In this document: piece after piece, positions 49,546 through 60,900 of the stretch
Layout of the letters: every line of letters starts with the position of its first letter
Position numbering within the stretch: the stretch's first letter is position 1
Assembly (NCBI RefSeq): GCF_024713975.1
Contig: NC_091112.1
Location: forward strand, 11,152,501 to 11,216,500
DNA length: 64,000 bases
Source: Paralichthys olivaceus
Taxonomy: Eukaryota > Chordata > Actinopteri > Pleuronectiformes > Paralichthyidae
Direction: 5' to 3'
Notes under the pieces: model-generated
Seen by the model: only the letters and a program-made list of their open reading frames with translations
Databases searched by the model: none
What the model was told of the DNA's origin: nothing
Translations under genes and position numbers: made by a program

Positions 49546-50637
49546 ATGAGAGCATCTTTCAGTAAAACTTCGTTCCTCGCAAAGGTAGCTGCTCTTGGCC
49601 TCATCTGCTCTACTGTTGCCTTCTTTATATATTTTGAGCCTCCAGCTTCTTTGTGTCTGCCTACGTCCACATTGGCTGAGAACAAAACTGATGAAGCCCC
49701 AGAGCCAGCTGAAAAGCCCATTGTCCTGCTGTGGTTCTGGCCTATTGGTGTAGTGTTTGATTTAAAAAAATGTGAAACCCACTTCAACATTACTAGCTGC
49801 ATACTAACTGCTGACAGATCACTGTACAGCCAAGCAGATGGAGTCATTTTCTATCATAAAGACATCTCCTGGGGTTTAGACAACTTGCCTCAGGAGCCAC
49901 GTCCATATTTTCAGAAGTGGATTTGGTACAATGTGGAATCTCCCACGAACACGGCAAAGAAACCAGGTCTGGAAAACCTGTTCAACTTAACACTGAGCTA
50001 CAGACGAGATGCTGACATCACAGTGAGGAATGAGGTGACGATCAAGAAAACAGAGACAGAGGAGGAATTTGTTCTGCCCAAGAAAGACAAACTGGTGTGT
50101 TGGATTGTCAGTAACAACAACCCAGCTACTGGAACAGCTGCGAGAGAGACATATTACAGAGAACTGTCCCAACACATACAGATTGATGTCTTTGGTGTTG
50201 CGTTTACAGGGTACGCATTAGAATTTGAAAAGTATTACCCAACACTTGAGAGTTGTAAATTTTATCTCTCATTTGAGAACTCGCTCCACAAAGACTACTT
50301 CGTAGAGAAGGTCAACGGGCCCCTCGTAGCAGGGGCAGTCCCTGTAGTTATGGGTCCACCAAGAGAAAACTATGAGCAGTTCCTTCCCAGTGGTTCCTTT
50401 ATTCACGTAAATGATTTCCCTGATGCTAAAGGACTGGCAGAGTTTCTGCAAGGCCTGGACAAGGATCATGATGCATACATGAGTTACTTTGAGTGGAGAA
50501 AGCACTATAAAGTCACCCCTCATCTTTTGTCAATGAGCAATGAATTCATTCATCCTGTCTGCCTCGCCTGTGACCACATCTCAAAATACACAGAATACCA
50601 TGTTATCAATGATCTTTATGGGTGGTACTTTTCATGA
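49546..50637 (+). CDS. fut9-like: FUT9-like alpha-1,3-fucosyltransferase, copy 3
   Basis: Single coding exon, 363 aa, starting immediately after acceptor TTTTCACAG. Type II Golgi membrane layout: residues 1-9 cytosolic, anchor helix about 10-30, short stem, GT10 catalytic domain from about residue 60. Landmarks: [56 protein letters not shown] with FENS at 243-246, [31 protein letters not shown], and LACDHISKY near the end, matching the human FUT9 C-terminal pattern LACDHVKRH. The donor-motif E and K are present, but the surrounding YITEKLYNAF of human FUT9 reads [10 protein letters not shown]. From about 49,981 to the stop it is almost identical to copy 4. A poly(A) signal lies at 50888-50893. 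A possible first exon ends at 48830 (TCTGAGAAAG|GTGAGA), less certain than for the other copies. Confidence 0.92.
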   Translation: MRASFSKTSFLAKVAALGLICSTVAFFIYFEPPASLCLPTSTLAENKTDEAPEPAEKPIVLLWFWPIGVVFDLKKCETHFNITSCILTADRSLYSQADGVIFYHKDISWGLDNLPQEPRPYFQKWIWYNVESPTNTAKKPGLENLFNLTLSYRRDADITVRNEVTIKKTETEEEFVLPKKDKLVCWIVSNNNPATGTAARETYYRELSQHIQIDVFGVAFTGYALEFEKYYPTLESCKFYLSFENSLHKDYFVEKVNGPLVAGAVPVVMGPPRENYEQFLPSGSFIHVNDFPDAKGLAEFLQGLDKDHDAYMSYFEWRKHYKVTPHLLSMSNEFIHPVCLACDHISKYTEYHVINDLYGWYFS

Positions 50638-50887
50638 AAACTACAAAAACACAAACTAGAACGTTTACTTTGAATTTGTGTGATGCTTTGACATTTTATA
50701 GAGTAATGATTTCATTCACATGGTAACGACTGATATTGTTATCAGTTTAATTTGTTATGTAGATCACTCTAAGTACAGATGGGACTTTGTGAGTAAACAT
50801 TGCATAGTAAAACTGAGCTGATGAGAATAGTGTTGCAAATGTTCTTGGCTCTGAGTTGCCTTGAGTTGTTTTGCATACATATAGACA

Positions 50888-50893
50888 AATAAA
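50888..50893 (+). terminator. Polyadenylation signal of copy 3
   Basis: AATAAA 251 bases after the copy 3 stop codon. Confidence 0.5.
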
Positions 50894-51639
50894 CAAGTAT
50901 TCACATCCAAATATATATATATATATATGTAACTTTTATTGGGGTCATTTGGATGATTGTCTTATATTTATTTTTACTTTGTTTATAGGTACTTCATTTG
51001 ATATTTTTTTCTGTTCTATTGATTGTTCTTCCATCAGGGATATTTGAGCGAACCAACATAGCAGTTTGTGAAATATAAAGACTACAAGTGAGTGTCCAGT
51101 TTCTAAAGTTACTTAGTTTTACTTTATGTTTTCTACTGAGTAGTGTTAGGTGGGGCATCAGTTGCATAGATCCAGCAGAATATCAGCACACTCATATTAC
51201 AAGCAGCTATCATTTTACAACTCTAATGGACAAGCCTGTACTTTACACCCGCTTTACATAGTTTTACTTTAAAATGACCTTGCCAACACCATTTGGTGGG
51301 GGGGGGTCTTGTAGATCAGAAATTACGCTCATGAACCGGTACAGTGAATTCCCTGTATTAAAACACCATTATGGGTCAATTCAGACGTTTGACTATATTC
51401 CCGAGATTATGAAGGGGCACTGAATGCATCATGAACTCCGTGTCCGCCCACAGGTGCAGCCGTAAAAAGCCATGTTGACGCACTGAAGGTTTTAAGGTCG
51501 TTTGCAGGTTTTCTCTGAAGTGAAGTGTAGTTTGTCTTTCAAACGGCCACATGGTAGAAATTATTGGCACTTTTTCAAAAACTTAACCGAGGGGTACGAC
51601 ATTTCCACAGTAGGCGCTCTATTGTCCGTTATGCTTACG

Positions 51640-51915
51640 CAGAATTTATTAAAATAACTTATTGCTCATGTCTTAGTGGAAATTTCCGCTTCCGCCTGAA
51701 GCCCCCGCCTGCATCTGTGAGAACAGTTGTCTGCGTCCTGAGCGTTAGTCCGAATCGCACCGTTAATTCTGAGGGACGACGCTGTCGATAGTGTGTGTGC
51801 AAACAACGAGCGGAAATATTGTTCGTGTGGTTGTGTCTCCGGTTGTGTTTTTTAAACCTGTATTCCGGTGACAGACCACCAGAGAGAGGTGTCCAGCCCT
51901 GATCCCGTCAGCAAG
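51640..51915 (+). promoter_or_regulatory. Promoter and 5' UTR exon of fucosyltransferase copy 4
   Basis: CpG-richer sequence ending in GTCCAGCCCTGATCCCGTCA then GCAAG with donor GTGAGA (intron starts 51916). It corresponds to the first-exon ends of copies 1 and 2. Transcription start unknown. Confidence 0.55.
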
Positions 51916-52260
51916 GTGAGAACCCGTTTCTTCTCAGTGGTGATCGTGGTAAATAAATGATGAATAAATGACATATGGCAGGTAGGAAGTCGTTTTAGCT
52001 GATGACCTGTGTTCTGACCCCTTCAATATCATTTCAACTATGTGTGTGGCGTCTTCCTTTCGGGTCAGAGCAGTCCAGAGCGCTTCGCAAATGACAGATG
52101 AGCCACAAATTAGACAAAGCTATTGAAGGTGCTGACAATGAAATGCAGCAAAATAGATTTTAAAAGATAGATTAGTCATCTAAAATGTGATAAAATGACT
52201 AAAGATAGAAAATCCAAGGCACACATTTACCACCGAGAGATAATCCTTATATGTGAATAG

Positions 52261-52886
52261 TAGTGCTGGGCAACCAATAATATTTTTAACCACGATTAAT
52301 CGAATGATTTTCTGTGATTAACTGTGATTAATCGCACACATCTTTTACATATAAGTGAATTAATTTATATTCATTTAATAATTGTTTAATTGTTAAATTT
52401 GATTTATTAATTGTTTGTTATGTGCAAAATTCAATAATGAATTCAGAAGTAGTATACCGCACACTTTTATTAAAAGCACTTCTATTTAAATAAATGTCCA
52501 AAAACATTTGCTTTGCAAATAATAAATAGTCACAATCATACCAACTGAACAGGAACCTTATGAGCAACAGCAAAGTTAGCAGTTATAAGTCTGTTTCCTT
52601 TTTTTTCTTAACAACTAACACCCTTTCAGTGATGCAAGATGAGTAGTTACACCATGACAAAATAAATAAATAGGTACAGGACCTGCAAAAAAAAAAATCT
52701 TTCACAGAGTACAGATGTTGCAGATGTGGCAAATTCAGCCTCGCAGTGATGCTAATAGTGTTTGTCTTTTCAATGCTACCCATTCCACGTGTATGAAAAC
52801 ATAAAGACACAGCGGGACTGGGTGCTTGGTTACCAGTGTTGCCAGCTTTTTGCTTTCAATGGCCGAGCAGCTAAAGCCAGCACTTG
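52261..52886. mobile_element. Probable hAT-like repeat with GATTAATCG motifs in copy 4 intron
   Basis: Begins TAGTGCTGGGCAACC and runs into ACGATTAATCGAATGA and GTGATTAATCGCAC, a sequence style abundant in teleosts. A possible partner terminus, CCAGCACTT, ends near 52,886. The flanking 8-mers do not match, so the right boundary is doubtful. Confidence 0.45.
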
Positions 52887-53392
52887 ATAAGCTGCTAGAT
52901 AACATGGCTTTACTTTTGCATTAGCGACATCACATTGTTACTGCTGTATTGACGTTGAACCTTTGTATTGGTTTTTGAAAGTCTAGCTTACATATTATGA
53001 TCAGGATAACACAAGGCACATTTTTGAATACTGTGGAGGTGAACCCTTGTACATAGAGAAACATAAAATGCTTCGGACATGTACTGAGCTCCAGATCATT
53101 TTAGGAGATTATCAAGAGATTATGTATGTAAGAACACATATTTCAGAGTTTGCCGTGCCAATGCCCCAGTAAACACTTTAGATAGTCTATGAATGAGCTC
53201 ATGTGAGAACACAGCAAGAGATTCTAAAATGTAACAGACACAAAACTGAAAAAAACTAAGAGAATACAACTACTGTATCTCAGGATGAAAAAGTTGCAAA
53301 ACTATGATGGGACATTCACTGCCTGTGTCATTACTGAAACCATTATGCTGTTTGCTAATGAGATGACATCAGTTTTTCTTTTCCTTCCACAG

Positions 53393-54484
53393 ATGATAGC
53401 ATCTTTAAATAAAACTTCATGCCTGGCAAAGGTAGCTACACTTGGCCTTGTCTGCTGTGTTGTTGCCTTCTTTGTACATTTCAAGCCTCCATCTCCTGTG
53501 TGTCAGACTTTGTCTACAGTAGCTGATGAAAGAATCAATGAAGCCATAGAGTTACCTGAAAAGCCCATTGTTCTGCTGTGGCTCTGGCCTCTTGGTGTGA
53601 GGTTTAATTTCCAAATTTGCTCAAGCTACTTCAACATTGATAGCTGCACACTGACTGATGACAGATCACTGTACAGCCAAGCAGAGGGAGTCATTTTCTT
53701 CCATAAAGACATAAACTGGCATTTAATCAACATGCCCAAGGAGCCACGTCCATATTTTCAGAAGTGGATTTGGTTCCATGTGGAATCTCCGACCAACACA
53801 TTGAAGATTCCAGGTCTGGAAAAGCTGTTCAACTTAACGCTGAGCTACAGACGAGATGCTGACATCACAGTGAGGAATGAGGTCACGATCAAGAAAACAG
53901 AGACAGAGGAGGAATTTGTTCTGCCCAAGAAAGACAAACTGGTGTGTTGGATTGTCAGTAACAACAACCCAGCTACTGGAACAGCTTCAAGAGAGAAATA
54001 TTACAGAGAACTGTCCCAACACATAAAGATTAATGTCTTTGGTGCTGCTTTTAATGGACACCAATTGAAATATGAAGACTATTACCCAACCCTCGCAAGT
54101 TGTAAATTTTATCTCTCGTTTGAGAACTCGCTCCACAAAGACTACTTCGTAGAGAAGGTCAACGGGCCCCTCGTAGCAGGGGCGGTCCCTGTAGTTCTGG
54201 GTCCACCAAGAGAAAACTATGAGCAGTTCCTTCCCAGGGGTTCCTTTATTCATGTAAATGATTTCCCTGATGCTAAAGGACTGGCAGAGTTTCTGCAAGG
54301 CCTGGACAAGGATCATGATGCATACATGAGTTACTTTGAGTGGAGAAAGCATTATAAAGTCACCCCTCATCTTTTGTCAATGAGCAATGAATTCATTCAT
54401 CCTATCTGCCTCGCCTGTGACCACATCTCAAAATACAAAGAATACCATGTTATCAATGATCTTTATGGGTGGTACTTTTCATGA
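53393..54484 (+). CDS. fut9-like: FUT9-like alpha-1,3-fucosyltransferase, copy 4
   Basis: Single coding exon, 363 aa. The ATG directly follows acceptor CCTTCCACAG; the in-frame ATGs upstream (from 53,285) lie in the intron. Anchor helix about 10-31 ([20 protein letters not shown]), then stem and GT10 domain with [57 protein letters not shown] and PPRENYEQF. It differs from copy 3 mainly in the first half. The second half matches copy 3, and the 3' flank instead matches copy 2, so the copy is a mosaic. The expected product is a Golgi alpha-1,3-fucosyltransferase acting on lactosamine termini; the acceptor cannot be predicted. Confidence 0.92.
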   Translation: MIASLNKTSCLAKVATLGLVCCVVAFFVHFKPPSPVCQTLSTVADERINEAIELPEKPIVLLWLWPLGVRFNFQICSSYFNIDSCTLTDDRSLYSQAEGVIFFHKDINWHLINMPKEPRPYFQKWIWFHVESPTNTLKIPGLEKLFNLTLSYRRDADITVRNEVTIKKTETEEEFVLPKKDKLVCWIVSNNNPATGTASREKYYRELSQHIKINVFGAAFNGHQLKYEDYYPTLASCKFYLSFENSLHKDYFVEKVNGPLVAGAVPVVLGPPRENYEQFLPRGSFIHVNDFPDAKGLAEFLQGLDKDHDAYMSYFEWRKHYKVTPHLLSMSNEFIHPICLACDHISKYKEYHVINDLYGWYFS

Positions 54485-54798
54485 AAACTACAAAAGCAAA
54501 AGTCCAGCTCCATTCATTCAGCAGACACTGGTTTAATCTGTCTTCACTTGCCGCCTATTTATGATTCGTTCAGATGATCCAGTAGGACCAGTTGAGATGG
54601 AGACAAAGATGCTTCAGACTGTTTCAGTGCAGAATTTGCTTTGAATTTTCTGTCATGTAAAATCTTCATTCTTGTTTTCTTTAAGTGTTTTACAACAGTC
54701 AACAGTGGAGGAAAGGTTGCTGCATTGGTGCTAGGTTTAAATATGAGTTGTTTTGGTTGATCTAGATAGGACTAATAGATAAGTAAACATGTCACTAT

Positions 54799-54867
54799 CT
54801 ACCATCTCAAAATACAAAGAATACCATGTTATCAATGATCTTTATGGGTGGTGCTTTTCATGAAAAC
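54799..54867 (+). pseudogene. Duplicated 3' end of a fucosyltransferase gene
   Basis: From ATCTCAAAATACAAAGAATA through GGGTGGTGCTTTTCATGAAA this repeats the last 20 or so codons and stop of copy 4, joined directly to the copy 4 3' flank. It is a 3' fragment left by unequal exchange or partial duplication, with a Tyr-to-Cys change near the end. Confidence 0.85.
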
Positions 54868-55479
54868 TACAGTCAGAACATCATCTGACTGAACACAATG
54901 AGACCATTTACCCTCAATTTAAAAAATTTTTTTCTTCTTTTTGTCCATCAAAGTGTACCCTCTGTACTCAACAGTGGAGGTAAAAATTTAGTGCTGGAGC
55001 TGAGGAAGATAGATGCTGCTGCAAATTCACTGGGGTCAAATATGTGATCGACAAATGGGACCCGTCTGATTCGAATTGGAAGCAAGTTCAATTATTATTT
55101 TACATTTATTTTAGGTTTGCTTTGTTTCAAATTTCATAATAATCATAATCATTTTAAATTTTGAATACCATTTTAATGTTTTTTGGTGTTTTGTGCAGAT
55201 TTAACATCAGCAGTATTGATACGGGCTGTGTTAATAAAAGGGTAGGGGAAGCTAAATACTCTGGTGAGAGGCCAAAGTCCACTTTTTCATGAAAAGGTGA
55301 GGCAAACAGGTGTGGTTTTACAGCACTAGTTTCATTGTGTCATGTTCCTGAAGTAACCTGGTTACATTTGGCTGATGGAAATGTGAATGTCTTGTTTGCA
55401 AACTTTTACCATCGTACAATTTATATTAACACCATGTGCTTTTGTGTGCAGAAGTGAACCCTGTTAATGTTGTTATCAC

Positions 55480-55610
55480 CGCACAGCTTATAAACTGGCA
55501 TATGAACAACATGGCTAAGGAGCCGTGTCCATCTTTTGACATCTGACACCACGAAGAAACTGGTTCTGGATAACAATGAGCTACAGATGCACAGCTTCAC
55601 AGTCACTGTT
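55480..55610 (+). pseudogene. Eroded internal fragment of a fifth fucosyltransferase copy
   Basis: Reads like AACTGGCATATGAACAACAT, GGCTAAGGAGCC.TGTCCAT, then CTGGTTCTGGATAACAATGA and GAGCTACAGATGCACAG. These line up with the copy 4 segment encoding [15 protein letters not shown] and [17 protein letters not shown]. It has short deletions and stops and no coding potential. Confidence 0.6.
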
Positions 55611-55619
55611 TGATGAGGA

Positions 55620-57560
55620 TTTAACTCCTGAACGTTGTAAAACAGGTGTGTCCTTCAGTTTACCTTGCCCATATTTTAGGTAAGAACATATTGTGGCTGA
55701 GTTATTGTTCGCAAGTGTGCACAATGACTCATTGACCTTTGAGGGGCTCTGTGTTACTTTTATTAATCAGTAGCAGGAATGCAATGAATCATGATATTGT
55801 ACGAATACTTGTGAGTAACTTTTGACCCTTGTCATTCCACATTTCCACTCATCTGCCGAATAAATGTTGACGGTGTGAATCAAGGTTGAGGTTTTAAAGT
55901 AAATAAAAATACTTGAAAACAATGGTTGAGATTGATTTTTTTTAATTTATGAAATCTTTCAGTCAGGAGCAATTTAAGGGACTTTGGGTATCAATGCAAA
56001 GGGGGTAGGGGTAACAGGAAATAATATCAAACATTATAGTAAAGCACATCATTCTAACCTGCAAATTATTCTGTATTTATCAAAAGTGCAGAAAAATAAA
56101 TATTAGGTAGTTAATTGTAAACTAAACTACACATGCATTTAGACATTAACCAAACCTCTACAATTACAAAGCTTTTGGCTAAAAGTTGGTCACATGGGGC
56201 TTTGACGAGGCCTCTGCCCATGATGTTGTTTCCGTCTCCTGTACATAACCATTAATAGAAATGAAGGGGTCTCTCACAAAATTGTAGTTGCTCTGGACAA
56301 ACATACTAAACCATTCTCTGGGGGGGGAAGTATCTCGACACAAAGCAGGCAATTTCCTGCTTTGTGTCGCTTGCTTTCAGTGCTGTGTGCATCACAAAGA
56401 AAAGACAGAAATGCTTCACTACAGCATACTTGTTCTTGAAATTGCTGTGATGAAACATACTCAACTGAGCTCATTTTATGTGAGTTTGAATTCTAAAGAA
56501 GCACAAGAATTTGTTATATGTGTTATTATTATTATTTTTGTTGTTGTTGTTATAATTATAATAATTATTATTATTATAATAACACAGCTTGGTACTTCCT
56601 ACTGTGACGTGTTCATTAAAACTTGGGAAAAAAATGTCAACACTAAATTCACTGTGTGAAAAAAAATTCTGATTGCCCCCTAATCTGAGCAGTCTAGATC
56701 CTTGGTGCAAGTAAAAATAATCTGGATGGCTCTATCTACAGTCTGTGGAAGTAATTGCTGGGGTGATGATTCATACAGACAGTGAGAAAGTAGGAGAATT
56801 TTATTCAACTAAAAATGATTCATGAAAATCTTCCAGATACACATTCCACATGGCTGTGATGCATTGTTTGGTTAGACTGAAAGGGAATTGCATGTCTGCA
56901 AATGCAATAATACAACAACAGATTTGTTTATCAATTGGTTTAGTTGGTTGACTTGTTTGAGAAACATAAAGAGATCCTGTCCATATAAATGCTGGAGCTG
57001 TTGCAGGACTTTCATTTGCATGACTGATGGCTGAGGTTATGAAGAAGTTTGTGCTTTAATAGTTCATATAATAAGTAACCAACACAAATGGATGGAGTGG
57101 GGAACATTTTATGCCTATTTATAAATACTTTAACAATACAAAAATAATTGAGGAACTCCTATTTGAACTGTTCTTTTATGCCTTTCAATAAAAATGACGT
57201 AATGTCCTATTTACTGACGAAGGCCACATGATTGAAAGATCTACAGAGGAAGTGGACCTTTATTTACTCCTCCACAAAAGGTCCAAGGTCATTTAGTTTT
57301 TTTATTATTTCAGACTATTTTTCATCCTTGATTATATTTTATAGACACAAAGCATTGCTCTCACATCGTGTCTGATAAAGGGTTTTCAGGGTTATGTAAA
57401 GCACTTTGAGCTGCCTTCTTGTTGATGGGCGCTTTTCATTCATGTGTCAGTTCATTCAGCTGATCCAGAGTGTGTGGGTTTCACCGTAAGTCCATCTAAC
57501 TCCAGCCAGGAGGGACTGGTGCTGTCAGCTGTCCTGAATTATACCTGTTAATGTGGCTTG
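55620..57560. other. Spacer between the fucosyltransferase cluster and tmem196
   Basis: No exon seen. It includes a perfect hairpin at 56,336-56,369, a TTA/TAT-rich low-complexity tract (about 56,522-56,580), and a segment at 57,115-57,180 (GAGGAACTCCTATTTGAACT, CTTTCAATA) repeated in diverged form at 59,690-59,750. Confidence 0.5.
56336..56369. repeat. Perfect 14-bp inverted repeat (hairpin)
   Basis: CGACACAAAGCAGG (56336-56349), loop CAATTT, then the exact reverse complement CCTGCTTTGTGTCG (56356-56369). Pairing does not extend beyond the stem. Confidence 0.9.
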
Positions 57561-57570
57561 GATGTCAGCA

Positions 57571-57572
57571 GG

Positions 57573-57634
<62 letters not shown>
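57571..57634. repeat. (TG)n microsatellite upstream of tmem196
   Basis: About 32 uninterrupted TG units roughly 290 bp before the tmem196 start codon, so in the promoter or 5' UTR. Confidence 0.95.
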
Positions 57635-57636
<2 letters not shown>

Positions 57637-57639
57637 CTG

Positions 57640-57925
57640 AACTTCATTTTTGCGCTCCCTCTCTCTCTCTTTACAAACAGCTTCAAGCAGCAGAGGCAGC
57701 TGTTCCCTCCTCCACATCTGCTTTGGCAAGTCCCCTCCAACCATCCTCCTCCACCTGGACCCTTCGTGCCACTTTCTCGGACAGCCTTGTCTTTTCCCGG
57801 CGGCCGTGCACGGAGCAGTGAAGGCGCGCCGCCCTTGGCGCACCGAGAAGCGGACTCCTCTCCTTCCTCCGTCCGCGCCTCCTGCCGCCCCCTCCTGCTG
57901 GAGCTGGAGAGATGCCCGGGGCAGG
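57640..57925 (+). promoter_or_regulatory. tmem196: GC-rich 5' region of tmem196
   Basis: CpG-rich leader between the TG run and the tmem196 ATG. It is open in the tmem196 frame back to 57,650, but TMEM196 proteins begin MC(T/S)S, so this is taken as 5' UTR. Confidence 0.5.
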
Positions 57926-60900
57926 ATGTGCTCCAGCCGCAAGATCCTGTGGAGCCTGCTCTTGCTGTCCGTGTTGGAGGTGGGCCTGGGTGTGGCGAGC
58001 ATCGTCCTGGGAGCCGTGGGCATCAGCAGGGTCCGGGGAGAGCACAAGCCGCAGCAGGGCGACGCGTCCCCGGTGTGGAGCGGGCTCTGTGTACGTCCTG
58101 CATGGGAACAACTCTTCTCCTCACTTCTTACCTTGTTGTCAGAGAGGATGAGTATGGATGTGGATTAAACTCTATTAAGCGCTGTAAAAATTCAAAAGAA
58201 CATGTAGAGTATAGGTGTTCACTACTGTAAGTATCAAAACTAGTCGTTATAGGTTCATATTCAGTATATTAATTTTAAAATAACTTTATTTTCCGTGGTC
58301 CTACGAGTCATAACCAGTTTTGGATTGAGGAGGATTAAATTGATTTATGTTAATGCTGTTGGCTGTTTATCTAATATTAATCACTCTTTCCCTTTTTATA
58401 CACAACAGCCTCTCAGTATTAATAACCTGGCTGTGGGTAAAGAGTAAATATTATGGCTGCCAGCCCTCTATGTGGCTTTGTGTGTTTGTCCATTAGATGT
58501 TGGAGACACACAGTCATTTGGTCCACTGTAGATGCCTCTGTACTGGAGCCAAAGATTGGTTTCATTAATTTATGCTTGAATTGTTGCTCTGTGCTCAGGG
58601 AGGGTAAAAGCATTTTACGCACAATCATCCTCTCACTGCTCTGCATACCTCTCCCCCTGTTGTAGAGCCGCTGGCAGCCTCACTGTCTTCATTTTGATGC
58701 TGAACAAACAAAGGTTGAGTTTTCTTTTTGATACCAAAAATGTTTTGATACCAATATTGGCTGATGTAAACTTTGGCAATTATTCCTAAAATGTCGTTGT
58801 CAAAACTTCATGACAAAGAAATGTAAATTAGACTTGATATTTTACAGTGTAACCATAAACTTTATTATAAATAACTATAAATATAAAGAAAACACAAATT
58901 TAACCAAATATAAACCTTGAAACAAGAAATTAAAAAAAAAATTCAGATAAAATGTTTTTTGCATCGCAGTGTTTTGTTAAACTGTGAAAGGGCATATAGG
59001 CCAATATTATCGGCCACCTGATATATCTGTCGAGTTATTATTGAATCAGCTACTATGCTACTCCCACTGGGGAACTAAGAATTTCACATGCAATATGAGC
59101 CATAAAAAAGCATGCATCTTTTTTTTTTTTGCAAAGTTCAGAGATTCTAATTTTAGTGTAAATTTGTAAGTGTGAAGGAAACCAAGAGGAGAGATATTAG
59201 AGATGTGACATTGTTGCGCTCCCACAGTGCTGTGTGTAAAATTGCTGTTATGCAATGTGATGTCTATGTGTGTTGAACCTCACAGCTGTTGAGTGCTGTT
59301 TGCTGAGTCAGCTGCCCGGGTCTCATGATCATCCAGAGGTTTAGATCTCCTGTCAGGACCTGCGAGTCATTGAGACTGATTGAACGCTGTCCCCAAAGGA
59401 GGCTGGATAATCACTTTTAAGTTTCCTGCTGAGAGTAAAGAGACTGTCGATCATTTCAAATCATCATCATTTCAGGCCACGAAACGTTAAAGTTATAAAG
59501 AATTTTATGCTCAGTTTATTTTAAATTAGTGCCAAATAAGAATGAAATTCAGTTTTCTGAATGGCTCACTTCTTGAAGGTAGGTCAAACCTGAAAAATCT
59601 TGGACTGTGTTTTGTATTATATCTAAAGATGTCAACAATATAGATAAAATGAGTTGGGATTAGTTTCTGCAAAACTGTAAATACTGAAATAACAGTAAAA
59701 GTTGATGAGGAACTCCCATTGAAATTGTACTTTTATATCTTTCAATACAAGTAAGAGAAAAAAGTAAGTGCACCTATAGTCACTCTTATAAAAGGTCATT
59801 TTAAACTACAACATATTGAGAGTGGAAGGAGTGACATCAAACACACACACACACTGCGCCGAACGTTTCATCAAAACCAGCCCACTCTGATGTCCCACTT
59901 TTAAGTGCACTCTGTCAGCACAATACACCACTGTGCTGCTCCAGTTCAGTCTGAATCACTGATACAGGACAACATGGCTTCCTGATGGAAGCTCACACTG
60001 TTATTTTCTTTGAGGGAGAGAAGTGCATCTGAGTGAGCGGGTGTAAGGAACACCTTCACCCTTCCTGTTGTCGGGACAGGGAGGAGCAACCCACCAAAAC
60101 ATTTAAAATTTAATACCATTTCTTAATAGGTGACTTTTCCTCAGTGACAGGAACTTTTGGAACTGTTCCATTTGTTCATGTGTCTTCCTCTCTTTCCAGT
60201 TCCTGGTCTGTGGGATGTGCGGAGTGTTGTGTGCTCGAAAGAGGACGGGTCTTATTGTAAGTACTTAAAGCTATTTTGTTCCCCTATGATCCTCTTTTCT
60301 TATTCTCACCTCCTGTTTTAAATGAATAGTTCATATTCATAGCTCATATCGGCTACAGCCAGAATATGATCCGCTTAGCTTAATTTAGCTTGGCACATTT
60401 TTATGGACCATTTGATGGAAAGTGTGGGCGAGCCATTTCTTTCTTTTGAAGCAAAGATAAGGCTGTAAATTAATTTTATCAAGATATGTAATGATAATAT
60501 TCCTCCAACATTTCATTGCTTCAGACAAATGGACACTCGCCCAAGTTGCAATTTAATGTTGGTGCATTTTAGGCATGTCATTTTTTCTGACTTTCATCTT
60601 TTTTTGCTTGAATCTGAAGTAGTTGCATTTGTTCACATCAAACTGATCAAACTTAAACCCTCATCGTCTGAAGAGTTTTAAAGCCAATTCATCCATAAAA
60701 TAATGCACCACTGTTGTCAGTGTCCACTGTTTCATGATGCTAAACCAAATCCATTAGGTGAGACAAAGGAGCCTGTGAGGGAGCCTGGAAACCCAAATCA
60801 TTATTTATCATTTGTTTTCATCTGTATTTGTTTGTTAGTTTGTCAATTGGTTGGATTACACAAAAACTACTGGACAGAATAGTACAAAACTAGTGTTAAG

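Noticed and set aside
56336-56369. Hairpin as a microRNA gene (also 45,657-45,694)
   Set aside because: The stems are 14 and 17 bp with tiny loops and no extended pairing, shorter than a vertebrate pre-miRNA.
57553-58230. A 225-aa frame and another 172-aa frame across tmem196 exon 1
   Set aside because: The first is a different phase beginning in a TG run; the second is the tmem196 frame extended into its 5' leader. The TMEM196 start at 57,926 and the donor at 58,091 fit the family.
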